Below are positions 1-11,137 of a stretch of DNA of 64,000 bases, piece after piece; position 1 is the first letter of the stretch, and every line of letters begins with the position of its first letter. The stretch is from Patiria pectinifera. Taxonomy: Eukaryota > Echinodermata > Asteroidea > Valvatida > Asterinidae. The DNA lies in the NCBI GenBank assembly GCA_029964075.1, contig CM057149.1, forward strand, positions 21,218,197 to 21,282,196, in the 5' to 3' direction. The notes below the pieces were generated by a model. The model did no database searches. It worked only from the letters and a program-made list of their open reading frames with translations, and was not told the origin of the DNA. Made by a program: the position numbers and the translations under genes.

Positions 1-1818
1 CTGCATACGTTACAAATTATTAAATACTGTTAAGTAAAGTGTAACTCATAAGGAAAAATACATTGGTGAAACATACGACGAACATTAATTTACAGGTATC
101 TCAGAAACATTAAAATATATACAAGTACATTGTACATTATTTAAACATTCAACTATAAGGCATGAATTACTGAATACGAGATGGGCGAAAACCCCATAAA
201 AACCCTTTTGGGGAAAAAAAACCCACCGGGATATTACCAATCCGGCTCCGATAATACCATGGCAACAAAGCATACATAACTCCGTAGATCACCGCATTAT
301 GAACTAAATTTCACGCACATATGGCTTTGCGTAGTTCTGATTTGAATGTACCTAAGGAATCTATAGTTCTAAGTTGTTCATGCTATTTATTCCATTGATT
401 CGCACCACTCACAGCGAAGCTTTAGATATATAGGCCTAGCATTCCTTTCGTGGCTTCGCCACTCCGCGCACTGGTCTTGTTTCTAAAAGTAATATTTTTG
501 ACCTGTAGTAGTTATTTCTCTAACGAAATTCAAAATAGGTTATCAAGCTGGATGTTCATTTCGAAATTTGGTCCATTTTATTTCTCGTATCTATTTCCCT
601 TTTTAAAATGCTGGTGCGCGTTGCTTAAAAAAAACCCTTGCATTGAGTTGTTTGAAAGCTATTTTTTTCATCAACAAACAGCATGATGATCATTTTGAAC
701 TTCTTTTTTTCAGTAGTTGTTGCGCTGTCCTTCAATTTCAATTCACGGCAGCTTTTAAGGGACAACACCGAGATCATTTTTTTTTCTCCATTGTCCCTCC
801 TCAGGGTATGACATATGCCGTAATCAGATGCAGTTTTGTACTGCTAGATAAAACAGTTTTCAGGGGCAATATGATTGTCATTAAAAGTCACACATATATA
901 CTTTTATGCAATCCAAGTAAATTGTTCTCATCCCAAAAAGGATACTAAATGTAACACAAATCTCTAATATCATCCATTGAAACATTTCACAATTTTCTTA
1001 AATAACTCAACGGTAATTTAAAGCAGTTTTTACATTCTACGTTTTCCTTTTCATTGTTTAAAACAATGTCTTTAAACACATTTTATTAGATAAGCTGACA
1101 TTTATCCGTGGACAGAACATTAAAATGGTGTTTGTGTTCAAAAATTCCTTAACTTGAAAAGTACGTTAGTGATTTGAATGATTCTTGTACATGTACTAGC
1201 AGAAGGCTTACTGAATGGACTTTTATATCCTAGATTGAAAGTGCTACAGGCAGAACGTCATTCAAAAAATTGGTCCTGCCGTTTGGGTTTCGAGGTTTTT
1301 TTCAGTCACTCACCCTGTGTTCAACAAATTGACGGGAAGTTCATACTTCACGCGAATGTGAATCAAAATTGATATCATGAGACATTTGCTGCAAAATTCG
1401 CCCGAGTTGAAATATGGTCAACTTTTACGAATTCACAGCGCAAATACTTGTCGCGTTCGCTTTCGCCTTCGCACCGGGTTTGAACCGACCGTACGGTAGC
1501 GCGAATCTCTCCCGTCTTAGTTGCCATTGTCAAAGTGCAAAACAACTGGGCTTGTATACGATTTCGACACAGGTATAATATTGTTAAATATATGCCTTTT
1601 TAATTAAACAGTTTATACAGTTGAATACCAACGATGGTTTAGACACGGTTATAAACGTTATCATGCAAGACGCATGTCAAGGTGTACGGACACATTTTGA
1701 TAGTTTGGGCAAAATGCACGTTCTGTGCATATCTTATTTACACATTGCACAACTGAACAAGTGAAACTTAATATGTTGATCGATGAACCACTTATAGCGT
1801 CGAATGACACCGAGGTGT
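1..1818. other. Non-coding 3' flank of GPCR copy 1
   Basis: No gene recognised. The short ORFs here are not plausible: they are AT-rich, change length between units and have no domain. The segment from about 1109 to 1320 is also present, inverted and diverged, at about 53185-53410, so part of this flank belongs to a dispersed repeat. Confidence 0.6.
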
Positions 1819-1824
1819 TTTATT
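1819..1824 (-). other. Candidate polyadenylation signal, GPCR copy 1
   Basis: AATAAA on the minus strand, about 92 bases beyond the stop codon. It is kept at the matching place in all four gene copies, which supports use as the 3' end signal. No downstream GU-rich element was tested. Confidence 0.5.
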
Positions 1825-1916
1825 GTGCTTAAGCGTCATAAAAAGTATAACAGGCAGACACGTTGTAACAGGTATACACGAGAAAAGACCCCTTAGGGTT
1901 AAGAATTCAGAATAGT

Positions 1917-3170
1917 TCAACACGGCTTCATCTTTCTGAGCACATCAAAGCAGTCTTTTCTAAAGCGCCTATTGGCGAGTCCGTAGATGAAAGGATTGAC
2001 GACATTGTTGATGAACACAAACAACGTACAGTTGTACATGACCAACAGCACGTTGGGGTGAACGTCACCGCCATTGGACTTGTGAAGAGCGACGGCGACA
2101 TAAAGCCAGTAGGGTAGCCAGGTGACAAGGAACACGACACTGGTGACAAAGAGCATGCGTGTGGTTTTCCGCTGGAGTGTCATCGTCGCACCGGTCGGGT
2201 TGTCTCTGGCCTGGGGATGGGGAGACCTCGGTTCGCGGTCATCCTCGTGGTTCTGCGATGCCGGTGCAGGGTTCCCCGTTGATGGGAATACGTCGGCGAG
2301 ATGTCCCCGGGCATCTGTAAGATTTGTCGAGTGTCCGGCTAATTCAGTGGCTGAGACGACAAAGGCGGACCTGGGTCCCGACCGGTCAGCTGTCAACGGT
2401 TCTTTGTCCGAGGAGGGCACAGCTGGCGAGGTCCTGGCCCCCGTGACGACAGAGGCATCGTGTCGTCTGCCCTCAGCCTCAACAGCCGTGCACCAACTGG
2501 TCCCTGGTCCATGTCGGCTCAGTACATTGACTTTGACGTGTTTCCGTATGGCTTGGTAGACTTTCCCGTAGCAAATCACGGCAATGAACACAATGACAAG
2601 ATAGAGAAGCAACTGGAACGTCAAGGAGACTTTTTGAGCTGTCACAGAAGGAGATAGCATATTGATAGTGAATGGAATACACACAGCAGTGGCAGCGACG
2701 AACGAACTGAGGAAAATAAGCTTGGCCCAGCGGTGATTCAGCAGCCTCTTGCCCGATCGACAGACGCAGTCGTATCGCTCTAGAGCGATGGCACCTGTCA
2801 CAGTAATGGACGCATAGACATTGGCGACGTCAAAGACCCTGATTGCGGTGAACACGCTTGGGAGTTTTCGCCCAAGGAGGACATAGATGAAGAAACCCAA
2901 ACTGTAGATGCGACAGACACACACCATGAGATCAATCCAAGCCAGACCCATGATCAACACGTGGGTACTGGTCTTCTGGGGCTTTGACCAGTAGACTTTC
3001 AGGATCAAGCTGTTGCCTGATATGCCAACAATCATGACGGTCACGTAGAAGACGAGCTTTAGGATGGCGTTGATGGTCATACCGACATCAGGCCCGGCCG
3101 TTAGCGGCCCGTCATCTATCAGGTCCGTGCTCGCTGTTGGTGAGACAAAGCTTGATGATGCGTTGTCCAT
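1917..3170 (-). CDS. Class A (rhodopsin-like) orphan GPCR, copy 1
   Basis: Complete 417-residue seven-transmembrane receptor in one exon. Seen: N3 glycosylation sequon; TM1 about 33-60 with GN (N53); TM2 with LAxxD (D80); TM3 ending in ERY at 131-133; TM4 147-170; TM5 182-207; a long Ser/Thr/Pro-rich third intracellular loop about 209-334; TM6 with TWLP (W351, P353); TM7 with NPFIY at 392-396; a basic helix 8 and a C-terminal Cys. Known of the family: it should sit in the plasma membrane and signal through G proteins; the ligand cannot be told. Odd: no cysteine in the extracellular loops, so the usual TM3-ECL2 disulfide is missing; the W of TM4 and the P of TM5 are also missing. Seven private amino-acid changes fall within residues 102-157, including Y133 where the other copies have H. 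The start is the first ATG; an in-frame TAG lies just upstream. Family call is secure, subfamily unknown. Confidence 0.93.
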   Translation of the reverse strand: MDNASSSFVSPTASTDLIDDGPLTAGPDVGMTINAILKLVFYVTVMIVGISGNSLILKVYWSKPQKTSTHVLIMGLAWIDLMVCVCRIYSLGFFIYVLLGRKLPSVFTAIRVFDVANVYASITVTGAIALERYDCVCRSGKRLLNHRWAKLIFLSSFVAATAVCIPFTINMLSPSVTAQKVSLTFQLLLYLVIVFIAVICYGKVYQAIRKHVKVNVLSRHGPGTSWCTAVEAEGRRHDASVVTGARTSPAVPSSDKEPLTADRSGPRSAFVVSATELAGHSTNLTDARGHLADVFPSTGNPAPASQNHEDDREPRSPHPQARDNPTGATMTLQRKTTRMLFVTSVVFLVTWLPYWLYVAVALHKSNGGDVHPNVLLVMYNCTLFVFINNVVNPFIYGLANRRFRKDCFDVLRKMKPC

Positions 3171-3545
3171 ACTTGCTTGAGGTCTAAGCTATAAGGCAAT
3201 GTGATGGGAAGATTCCCGGAGATATAAATGAACAGCCGTGCTATGTTACAGGGTAACACGCAAAGCACGGAGCGGACACGAGTGGCTTTACTGTAAGTGT
3301 TTTTAGTCGTGTTTGAACAAGCTATGGCACGTCGGCTCATTACGTTGTGTTATAATCACTTCTTCCCCGTTGCTGTTGTACAAGTCCGGGCTTTGCGAAG
3401 GGCATTGCACCACGCTGACCTCACGTATCGCGTCGTACGTCGCTGTACAAAGAAAAATCGTCCAGGGTATGTGTTTCGATGGTTGTAAAAGTACAAGTTG
3501 ACAATGTAGCTCTCAGGAGCGCCCTCACTGCCGAGGGTTCACTAT
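3171..3545. other. 5' flank of GPCR copy 1
   Basis: About 370 bp conserved in all four copies, so the promoter probably lies here. I see no convincing TATA box or splice acceptor. At several sites copy 1 agrees with copy 4 rather than with copies 2 and 3 (for example GATGGG and GTGCTATG), so copies 2 and 3 look like sisters in this stretch. Confidence 0.5.
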
Positions 3546-4004
3546 GGGTGCACGCCTGCAATAAAATTCCCATAGACACTAGTGCAAAATGCCCATACTT
3601 CAAAATTCGTTTGAAAATACTCAGAACTCTCACAGGTATTCAAGCTGCACAGAAAAATGATGATCAACATGTCACCTTTCGTTTTCTTTTCATTTTTGGT
3701 GGGTTGACCATTGACTTTTTGAGATATTCTCACCCAAAGAAGAACACCCCTAAAACGAATGATGTTTCCCAAACTGGAAAAGTAGCCATTTTGAAAAAAA
3801 GAATCCCTCGGGCTTTCGGGCCCGATTGCATCCAAAATGTTCAGAATTGGAAGCTCCAAGTCCAGGCCAGAGGTGCAGTGCCACATGTCTTAAATTTCGC
3901 AATTCCATGGCTCTCAGAACTCTCTTATATAAAATATTTTGAGGGTATAACTTTTATTCATGAGCAAGGCGGACGGATTTTGGCCTATTTTCAGGCGTGC
4001 AGCC
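3546..4004. mobile_element. MITE with GGGTGCACGCCTG terminal repeats, unit 1
   Basis: Left end GGGTGCACGCCTG (3546-3558) is the inverse of the right end CAGGCGTGCAGCC (3992-4004; CAGGCGTGCACCC in units 2 and 3). There is no transposase. The interior is a diverged relative of the element at 23055-23523. Target duplication is not clear. A 213-codon ORF running through it is broken in the other units and is not a gene. Confidence 0.75.
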
Positions 4005-4894
4005 TTAGACCGCATCCCAATTTCCTGTCTGTGGTTATTGTCTATGTCGGACTATTACAACTACGTTGGAATATGCTGACAATATATAGACGTAACCGTA
4101 GCGCTGGATGCCATAATTAGCATTTTTTTAAATATTTTTTTTATAAATATGATGGACCCAATAGAAAGGCCTTATTTTGGTATTTGTTAATGGTTTTTAT
4201 AGGACACACAAATTAACCCCAAATCAAAACGTGTCCGCCATTAGTGCAGCAGGCAGGATGTACATGTACATGAGTTAAGCTTGTTCATCTCTAGCTCTTG
4301 GTCCCTCGTCATTGAAATGAAACAAATCAGAGAATCTTACCAAAAAGTTAAAATTGAAAAAAAATCATGTCACAATGGGCTTCTGCCTCGAATGACAAAA
4401 AAATATCCACGTCTAAATAAGTTGAACTTTATTGTTCTTTTTGACCACCGATAAATGTGGGGAAATAAAAAAGGAATGTATGTCACGAAGTAAGGAGCAT
4501 TTCAAGAAAACGTGTTCACTTAAAATCCGAAACTTGGCCGATTTCCTAAACAGCCCCCTTTGTTGCGTGGGAAACGTGCTTTCCGTATCCGGATTCGATA
4601 CCGCAATAGCAAGTAATGGATTTATATCGTGCACTTGGTGTTTTTTATTTGGAATGTGCATTCCGTATTTTAACGTTCACTATGAATTATTACGTCCACT
4701 CAACCTTATATCCCCATTTTCCATTGCGCTCATAATAATATCTTATGTGATACTGCATATTATATTGGCTGGATAAGATTGTAACATTATTACTTTTAAA
4801 ACAAATCACGCCGGGACGAATTGGTTATGTTTTACCCAAGGCATCGCATACAAAAACAAACACTGATTTCAAGCAAAGCCTAGTCTCTAAAGCC
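4005..4894. other. Non-coding, unit 1
   Basis: Conserved between units but without any recognisable gene, RNA or bounded element. It contains a short palindromic tract, TACATGTACATGA, at about 4260. Confidence 0.5.
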
Positions 4895-5175
4895 CCTGTC
4901 ACACTTTTGCGTATCCTAATTCCTTATGAGTTCCTTATCAAAAATTTTCAATACGCAGCCGTACGCTCAAAACGTCGAATTTTTTGGGATTACTTTGACT
5001 TATGTGCGACTCACATCTTGCGAACAAGTAACAAATTCGGCGCATCCACTGCGTATGAGATGCGTATGAGTTGCTATCTGTGCGTTTCTCATAAGTTACG
5101 AATAAGTACAATGCGCTGCCCGCTCGCAGGACCAGCGGTACTAATTCGTGCAATAAGTCGGCATTCGCTAAAAAA
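4895..5175. mobile_element. Fragment of a CCTGTCACAC-ended DNA transposon
   Basis: Begins CCCTGTCACAC, the terminus also seen at 7398, and continues with degenerate short repeats of the type CGTATGAG. No right terminal repeat is present. It sits exactly where unit 1 lacks the foldback element of units 2 and 3, so it may mark a deletion junction. Confidence 0.5.
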
Positions 5176-5521
5176 ATAATCAATCCGTCCCTGGGAAGGG
5201 AGCACATTGCTCGACACCATGGGAACTTGCACGGCGTTTCCTCAAACCGAGATTGTCTCATGAGGGCGCTTTAGGTCTTCCTGTGAGTCGGTCGGTCCCT
5301 AACGTACAGATTATCTTGAAGACATTCGTCGTTGCGTCGGATCGTATTTTGTCGGTAAAACAACAGTTAATTTTATTGCTGGAAACACCCGCGCTATGGC
5401 CAACATGGGCGAGTGTTAAATGAAAACTTCGTGCTTCGAAAACTTCTGAAAAGGGCGTATATTCGGAAACAGGAGGAGTCCTGATTGTTATGGTCACGTG
5501 ATATTGTGGCCTTTTAGGTCT

Positions 5522-6061
5522 TTCGCTCGTACCCCCCGCCCTGCAAACAGGACGCTGGGATACTCTGATGAATTTACGCTCTGATTGGTTGGATTTTGCG
5601 TGAGCAGTGACCTGCGCGTCATCAAAGTCATGACTCTGCAAGGTTTGAAACGGCCGTTAAGACTGATTCATTACTCTTTTATTCCAGTTTAGAGATGTTT
5701 TTTCTCGTTGACAAGCGTAATAATGTAGGAAATTTTGTAAAACTTATCTGTGTTGTAAATTTACATTTCCCATCACTCGCTCAGGCTCCGTTTTGAATCA
5801 CGAACGGTCGGATCGCATTACGCGACGCTCACAATTTTGTCCACATGGTCCGCAATGAAACAGAAATCATATCCGGTATGGAATGCGCGCAATTCTATGA
5901 GAATTTTCGGATAGCATTTGCGCATATTGTCTAACTGCGGTCTTGAACAGCTGCAGCCAGATTCTTTATACATAGGTCATAGGCCACTTCCTTCACAAGA
6001 TTCTGTGAAGCTCATCAGAGTATCCCATCGTCCTGTTTGCAGGACGGGGGGTACGAGCGAA
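5522..6061. mobile_element. MULE-like non-autonomous element, unit 1
   Basis: Terminal inverted repeats of about 45 bp start TTCGCTCGTACCCCC and end GGGGGTACGAGCGAA. The 9-bp target duplication TTTAGGTCT lies at 5513-5521 and 6062-6070. Unit 2 has the empty site with a single TTTAGGTCT at 26743-26751. A 9-bp duplication plus long TIRs is typical of the Mutator superfamily. No transposase is encoded. Confidence 0.88.
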
Positions 6062-7397
6062 TTTAGGTCTGGGAACGAATCAATATAATTGTGCCTTGTG
6101 TACAGATATCATTAACAGCGCCACCAACTTTAGATATACACTCCACAACCATCCACCTTTAATGAACTTATTTCAGCGATGTGAACAACGTAATCACTTT
6201 TTTTCCCCTCGGAAGAGAGCGACAGACACATTACTTGCTCGTTTACACTTTATTTTGTTTCATGCTTTTTTAGTACTGAAGGTAAGCCTCGCGAGTGCCC
6301 ATTCCCACTTGACTGGGCCTTTTGTGTTTAATGTACCTCATCCAAATCCTGAGGATGTCGTTAACGCTGCATCTTATCCTTGTGAGAGCCTCAGGAAAGT
6401 GCGTGTGAACACTCGAGACAAACATCCATTACATGTACGTCTTCATACCTTAATGCAAAAAAACTATTGACTTTCGTGTACAGTATGGTTTAAAGAGCGA
6501 GCGAGTCATCAATGTGATGAGTCAAGCAAAAACACTACGGATAAAAAAACAACAACATGCGACCACACATTTTTTTAATATGGTCTCTAATGATTATGTG
6601 TTAAATAAACTGCGTTACGGATAAATGAAAAAGCTGGATCAGGGAATTATTATAGTCCACACAGACAGAATAAATCAAAGGAAAAATCGATAGAAGTAAA
6701 GGCAAAACCACTCTCAATTCACATGTTTGCAACACAACAAAAACCATGAAACTTTAATAGGGATGGAATTATGGAAAAGAAATTATGGAAAAGATGTTCT
6801 TAAAATTGTGTCACCACACTCCTGTCCCCTGACATTATGGGAGCATATCAATCTATATCGAATGGTTTGACAGAAAAGAAAGTGGCTTGGTAAGTAGTCA
6901 GAATTTCAACTTCAGTTGCTGGGTTCTGAGGGCTTCGGAAATGAGTGCATAATAAAATTATAAGCCTTTTCTTAGTGTTTACCCGATTCTCCTGTGGAAA
7001 TGCCTGCTTCAATACTCCACGTCATATAGATCCATACAAATGGATTCCCAAGGATTTCATGTTGACATTCGGAAGTCCTCAAAGTGGATCGGTTTGGTGC
7101 AGTCATGTAGGATTGTGGCAACCGCCTCCAAATTCTTCAACTAGAAACGTATTGGTACAAAATGTACCTTATTAAATATAATTATCTGCTTTAAAACAAA
7201 TAATATAATTTGACCTTGCTCAAGGCAACAACTGTGGGCCTCCACATAATTTGAAAGGACAATTCCAAGAATTAAATCTGAGTGGATTTGGATGGCGCTT
7301 TGAATTGTGGGGTGGTTCGAAAGCAACATGTTTGCATCATAATCAGGCCAAATTAAATAATGAATTTGTTGACTGTACGCGTGCACACTTGTTCGCG
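6062..7397. other. Non-coding, unit 1
   Basis: Near-identical in the other units, but the ORFs are short and unlike any family I know. No bounded repeat recognised. Confidence 0.5.
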
Positions 7398-8731
7398 CCT
7401 GTCACACTGTCACGATGTAGCCTCCCGATCACGATAAGACAGTGCTGAGACGCAAGAGTCGACGACATCGTGAAACTCCGAACGACAGCCGAACTTTATC
7501 GGAGCGACTTCTTGTGCGCCGTTTCGGCATCCTTCAGGTCGTGCATGGTCGGCAGTGGAGCCACGATTAGTTTCAACAGTTGAAACATAACCGTGATGCA
7601 GGGCAGTGTTGTAGGACTCGGACTCGGGACTCGGACTCGAGTCCGGACTCGAGTCCTTTTTTCAAGGACTCGGACTTGGACTCGAGTCCTTTGCTCAAGG
7701 ACTCGGACTCGGACTCGGACTCGGACTCGGACCCCAAGGACTCGAGGACTCGGCTTCGAGTCCGGCTCGAGTCCGGCAAAATCGGGTCTTTTTTAGGTGT
7801 TTTATTTCAATTATTTTATGTCTTTCACCTTGATTTGGTTTTGCTGTGGAACCGAATTCCGCAGTTCTGCCGCTCGCAAAAATAACTTGCCGATTGATCA
7901 ATGATCAATTGATTCATTCCAACCTAACCTAGCCAATTGCCCACCAAATAAATCGATTCATCAGTAATCACCTGACATTTGATAGTGACATTTTGAAAAC
8001 GTTAATATAGTTTTGGTGAACCGCGACTTGAATTTGATACATAAGGACTCGGACTCGGATTCGAGTCCTTTTTTCAAGGACTCGGACTCGGACTCGGACT
8101 CGGACATCAAAAATTGACAAGGACTCGGACTCGGACTCGAGTCCTTTGCTCAAGGACTCGGACTCGGACTCGGACTCGGATGAGGAGGACTCGACTACAA
8201 CACTAGTGCAGGGTCGGCAAAAAATCCAAAACCGATCAAAGTGTGTTCTCTGTCTGTACTCAAACGGTTGTATCCTAACGAAGTCGTAACGAAATCGCAA
8301 TAGTCGGTACGAGTTCGGCAGTGGTCGTACATGGTCGGCCAAATACTTTTAGCCGACTTGTATACGACCATTACGACGTGAAATTCCGAAGATCACGTTA
8401 CTCTGTCGTTTCAGAGTCGTTTCGGCAACGGTTCTCGGTCTTTTGTGTCGGTACTCAATCGGTTGTGTCGGTACTCTGTCGGTACTCCGTCGGTTATGTC
8501 GTAACGAGATCGGGATTCAGTCGTGAACAAAATTCAATTGAACGGATCCAAGTCGTAGCGAAGTCATAGCGAGGTCGTAATTTCCGATTCGAGGTCGTTT
8601 CGGAGTCGTAGTATTAGGGACGACATCGCAGAAATTTGAATTTGGCGCCACATTTCCTACTTATTTGGTACGATTTTCAAGAACAGTTTTAATCTCATGG
8701 TCTTGGTCTTTGGTCTTGGATGTGTGACAGG
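7398..8731. mobile_element. DNA transposon with CCTGTCACAC ends, unit 1 (interrupted)
   Basis: CCTGTCACAC at 7398-7407 and its inverse GTGTGACAGG at 8722-8731 bound a non-coding element, about 730 bp long in units 2 and 3. The interior is a patchwork of short degenerate repeats such as GTCGTAACGA and GTCGGTAC. In unit 1 it is split by the GACTCG-repeat MITE. No clear target duplication, so superfamily is open. Confidence 0.65.
7604..8205. mobile_element. hAT-like MITE filled with GACTCG repeats
   Basis: Terminal repeats CAGTGTTGTAG (7604) and CTACAACACTA (to 8205), flanked by near-identical 8-bp duplications ATGCAGGG (7596-7603) and GTGCAGGG (8206-8213). Units 2 and 3 show the uninterrupted site (about 28290 and 44740). 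The interior is mostly GGACTC hexamers in both orientations, with two larger tracts at about 7614-7770 and 8044-8190. TIR sequence and 8-bp duplication fit the hAT superfamily. Not coding: the Ser/Glu-rich ORFs are translated repeat. Confidence 0.85.
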
Positions 8732-11095
8732 GGCCTCAGCTTCTGAGCGGAAACACGAATAACAATTAACCAATTTAACACTAATCACATTACAAGAGAG
8801 TCCCACAGTGTAGAAGCTTATAGAGAGAACAGTTTGCTGAAAGTTGTTATCACGTGACCACAACATCCAATTGGTATACAATAGTGTCTACTATTGTCTT
8901 GAGGTTGAAAGTAGACAATGGGAACGAGGTTGGTTGTAGATGGACGCCAACGCGTCTGCTTGATGAACAGGAGCGTGCCTCCGTGAGAAACGTTGTGCAA
9001 TGATTGTTTTGGAGTTCTGGGGCATTTTTTTGGGGGGGGGGCCTTAAATGGAAGGAGTGAGTTAAACCCCTAACACATCCAGCACGTAGACCCGTTACTA
9101 ATTCTTAGATCTGTCTTTGTAGCAATGGGTAGGCCTATAGCGAATTCCTCACTTGCATAAAATTGAATGTTGGTTTATATCGCGGAGCGGCAAATTCAAT
9201 TAAATATTATATACAGTTGGTTCCCCCTCTCCCCTCCTTCAAAATCTCGTCGGCCTGTCAGTCAGAATAACTACAAGTGATATTTAATTTGTATTCATAA
9301 AACCTAAGGCAGTTTACCCATTCCTATTGGTCGGTTGATATAACACCGGCTGGCTGGTCTTAAACACTTTTCCGGCGTCATCTGGAGTCCTAATACGTTT
9401 GGTCCCTGTTACCCTTTTATTGGTTGAGCATTCACAATTTTCACGTAGGCATGAGCAGTACAACCAATAAATGTCCGTATTTTGAGAGTCCTAAATTCAC
9501 ACTACGGGCACCGCCGCGTTCTGCGCCACTGGCGCGCCAATCTCCACATGAGGAGTTGTTAACGACTACTCGCGAGAGGGGTGTTTCGAAAAACATGACG
9601 TCAAACTGTTGAACAAAATTGTTGGAAGTTAGTAAAGTTTGAGTAGTTTTGACTGTTTGACCGAAAAAGGTATTTATGAATAGGAATAAATAACGTGCCG
9701 GTATTAAACAAGTCCGTTTAATACCAGTGTGGGACCTGGTCGCCGAAAATGTTCCTCGCATTTGGCTTTCGGGCCATTATCAGCGTCAATTCCCCACGTC
9801 GGTCTTAAACGGATCGGCCAAGCAAATATTTATTAACAATTATAGCCTTTAAACTAAGTGCACATGTACCCCCTCAACGGTGATAAAGGAAGAGATTCAA
9901 AGACACTTGAACGCTCTGATACGTTTTATAGCGCTTACCTTAATTGGCAATCAATTATTTATCTTGGCAGAATCGCAAAAACTTCTCCCTATTTTATAAA
10001 AAGCCTTTTTTTTTACTTCGGTAACAAAAATCAGACGCCGTGAACCAAACCAAATGTCCATTTGGCAAGATATTGTCATGCTCGAGAGTCACGATGCTTG
10101 TGAAATCAGAAATGTTGGACACAACGATTACAATCAAGGGCAGTACGGCAACAGGGTGGAACACGGAGAATATATGCTTTAATTTAGCTTAATGTGAAGT
10201 CCAGACTGTTTGTCTTTCTATCTGACCCTCCGTGAATGGAATATCTCACCTCTTTCTATTGCCGGAGTACGAGGTTACTCAAACTCTAATCCTTTTATAT
10301 GTTTTCCTCTTCTACTTCTATTTTTTTCTTTTATCTCCCATGAGTCTTCCCAAGCTTTGTAAAATTAAAATGGAAAATATTTTTGAATTACACGTGCGTG
10401 TACAGTTTATACATTTTCATTGTGTACAAGCAAATATTTTTGTGTCTTAGCTCAATAAAACAAAAAGAAACTTGTTCATTTCAGGGCAATAAAGATTTCG
10501 AAAACTCCTACAAGTATGCCTTAACCTTTCATTTATATGTTTCTTTAATTTTAACTCAATTCAATTTTAACAAGCGGTATCAACTTCGTCCCCAGGGTGT
10601 CGCGCAGTACGCGCCCACCACCCCCGCACTCTCACCCTGGTATTGGATCATTTACATTTCCAACATTTTTTTGACACGTATGCAGATTAGGAATAGTCTG
10701 GTGCCTGCCTGTGCTTTACGTTAGCCTTTGATTTTGAATGCGGAGTCTAGAGTAAAAGCAGAGTCAATTCGTCACGGCGAGATTTACGTTAAGACTATTT
10801 TGTGTAAATAACACCCCCCCCCCCATGTTAGGCAATTCGGGACACGCCTATATTTACTGGCCATCAACCTTGTGTTGCTTGTCAACCTTCGCATATAAAT
10901 AAATCCAGCATTCGAGGTTTCCACCTGAGATTAAATTAGCACCGGATGTTTGCGTGTATAAGGCTATTGCATTCAAGTCTGCGTGGAAGGCTTTTGAGGG
11001 CTGCTCGGTTGCAACACAGATCCTACACAGAAGGATAAACGACTGTTCTGAGCTCCAGTGCAGCGGACTTGCCTTAATTGTTAGACGCGTGATAA
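8732..11095. other. Non-coding, unit 1
   Basis: Shared with units 2 and 3; no gene recognised. It holds a small hairpin, GGTATTAAAC with GTTTAATACC, at about 9700-9724, and a C homopolymer near 10812. Unit 1 lacks about 30 bp near 9334 that are present in units 2 and 3 (for example after 29406), with GGT at both edges. Confidence 0.5.
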
Positions 11096-11137
11096 GCCCA
11101 ATTTCATAGCGCTGCTTAACAGCTGACTTTGTGCTTA

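Noticed and set aside
1450..1500. tRNA-like B box (GGTTCAAACCCGG on the minus strand)
   Set aside because: No A box at the right distance and no acceptor stem could be drawn.
2122..2559. 145-codon plus-strand ORF opposite each GPCR gene (also at 20230, 36132 and 55806)
   Set aside because: Its conservation follows from the overlapping receptor gene. It has no domain and covers the low-constraint third intracellular loop on the other strand.
3479..4120. 213-codon plus-strand ORF
   Set aside because: It runs across a MITE terminus and is cut to 78 codons in units 2 and 3, so it is a chance frame.
7573..8342. Ser/Glu- and Arg/Thr-rich ORFs at the GACTCG tract
   Set aside because: Direct translation of a hexanucleotide repeat, open in several frames and absent in units 2 and 3.
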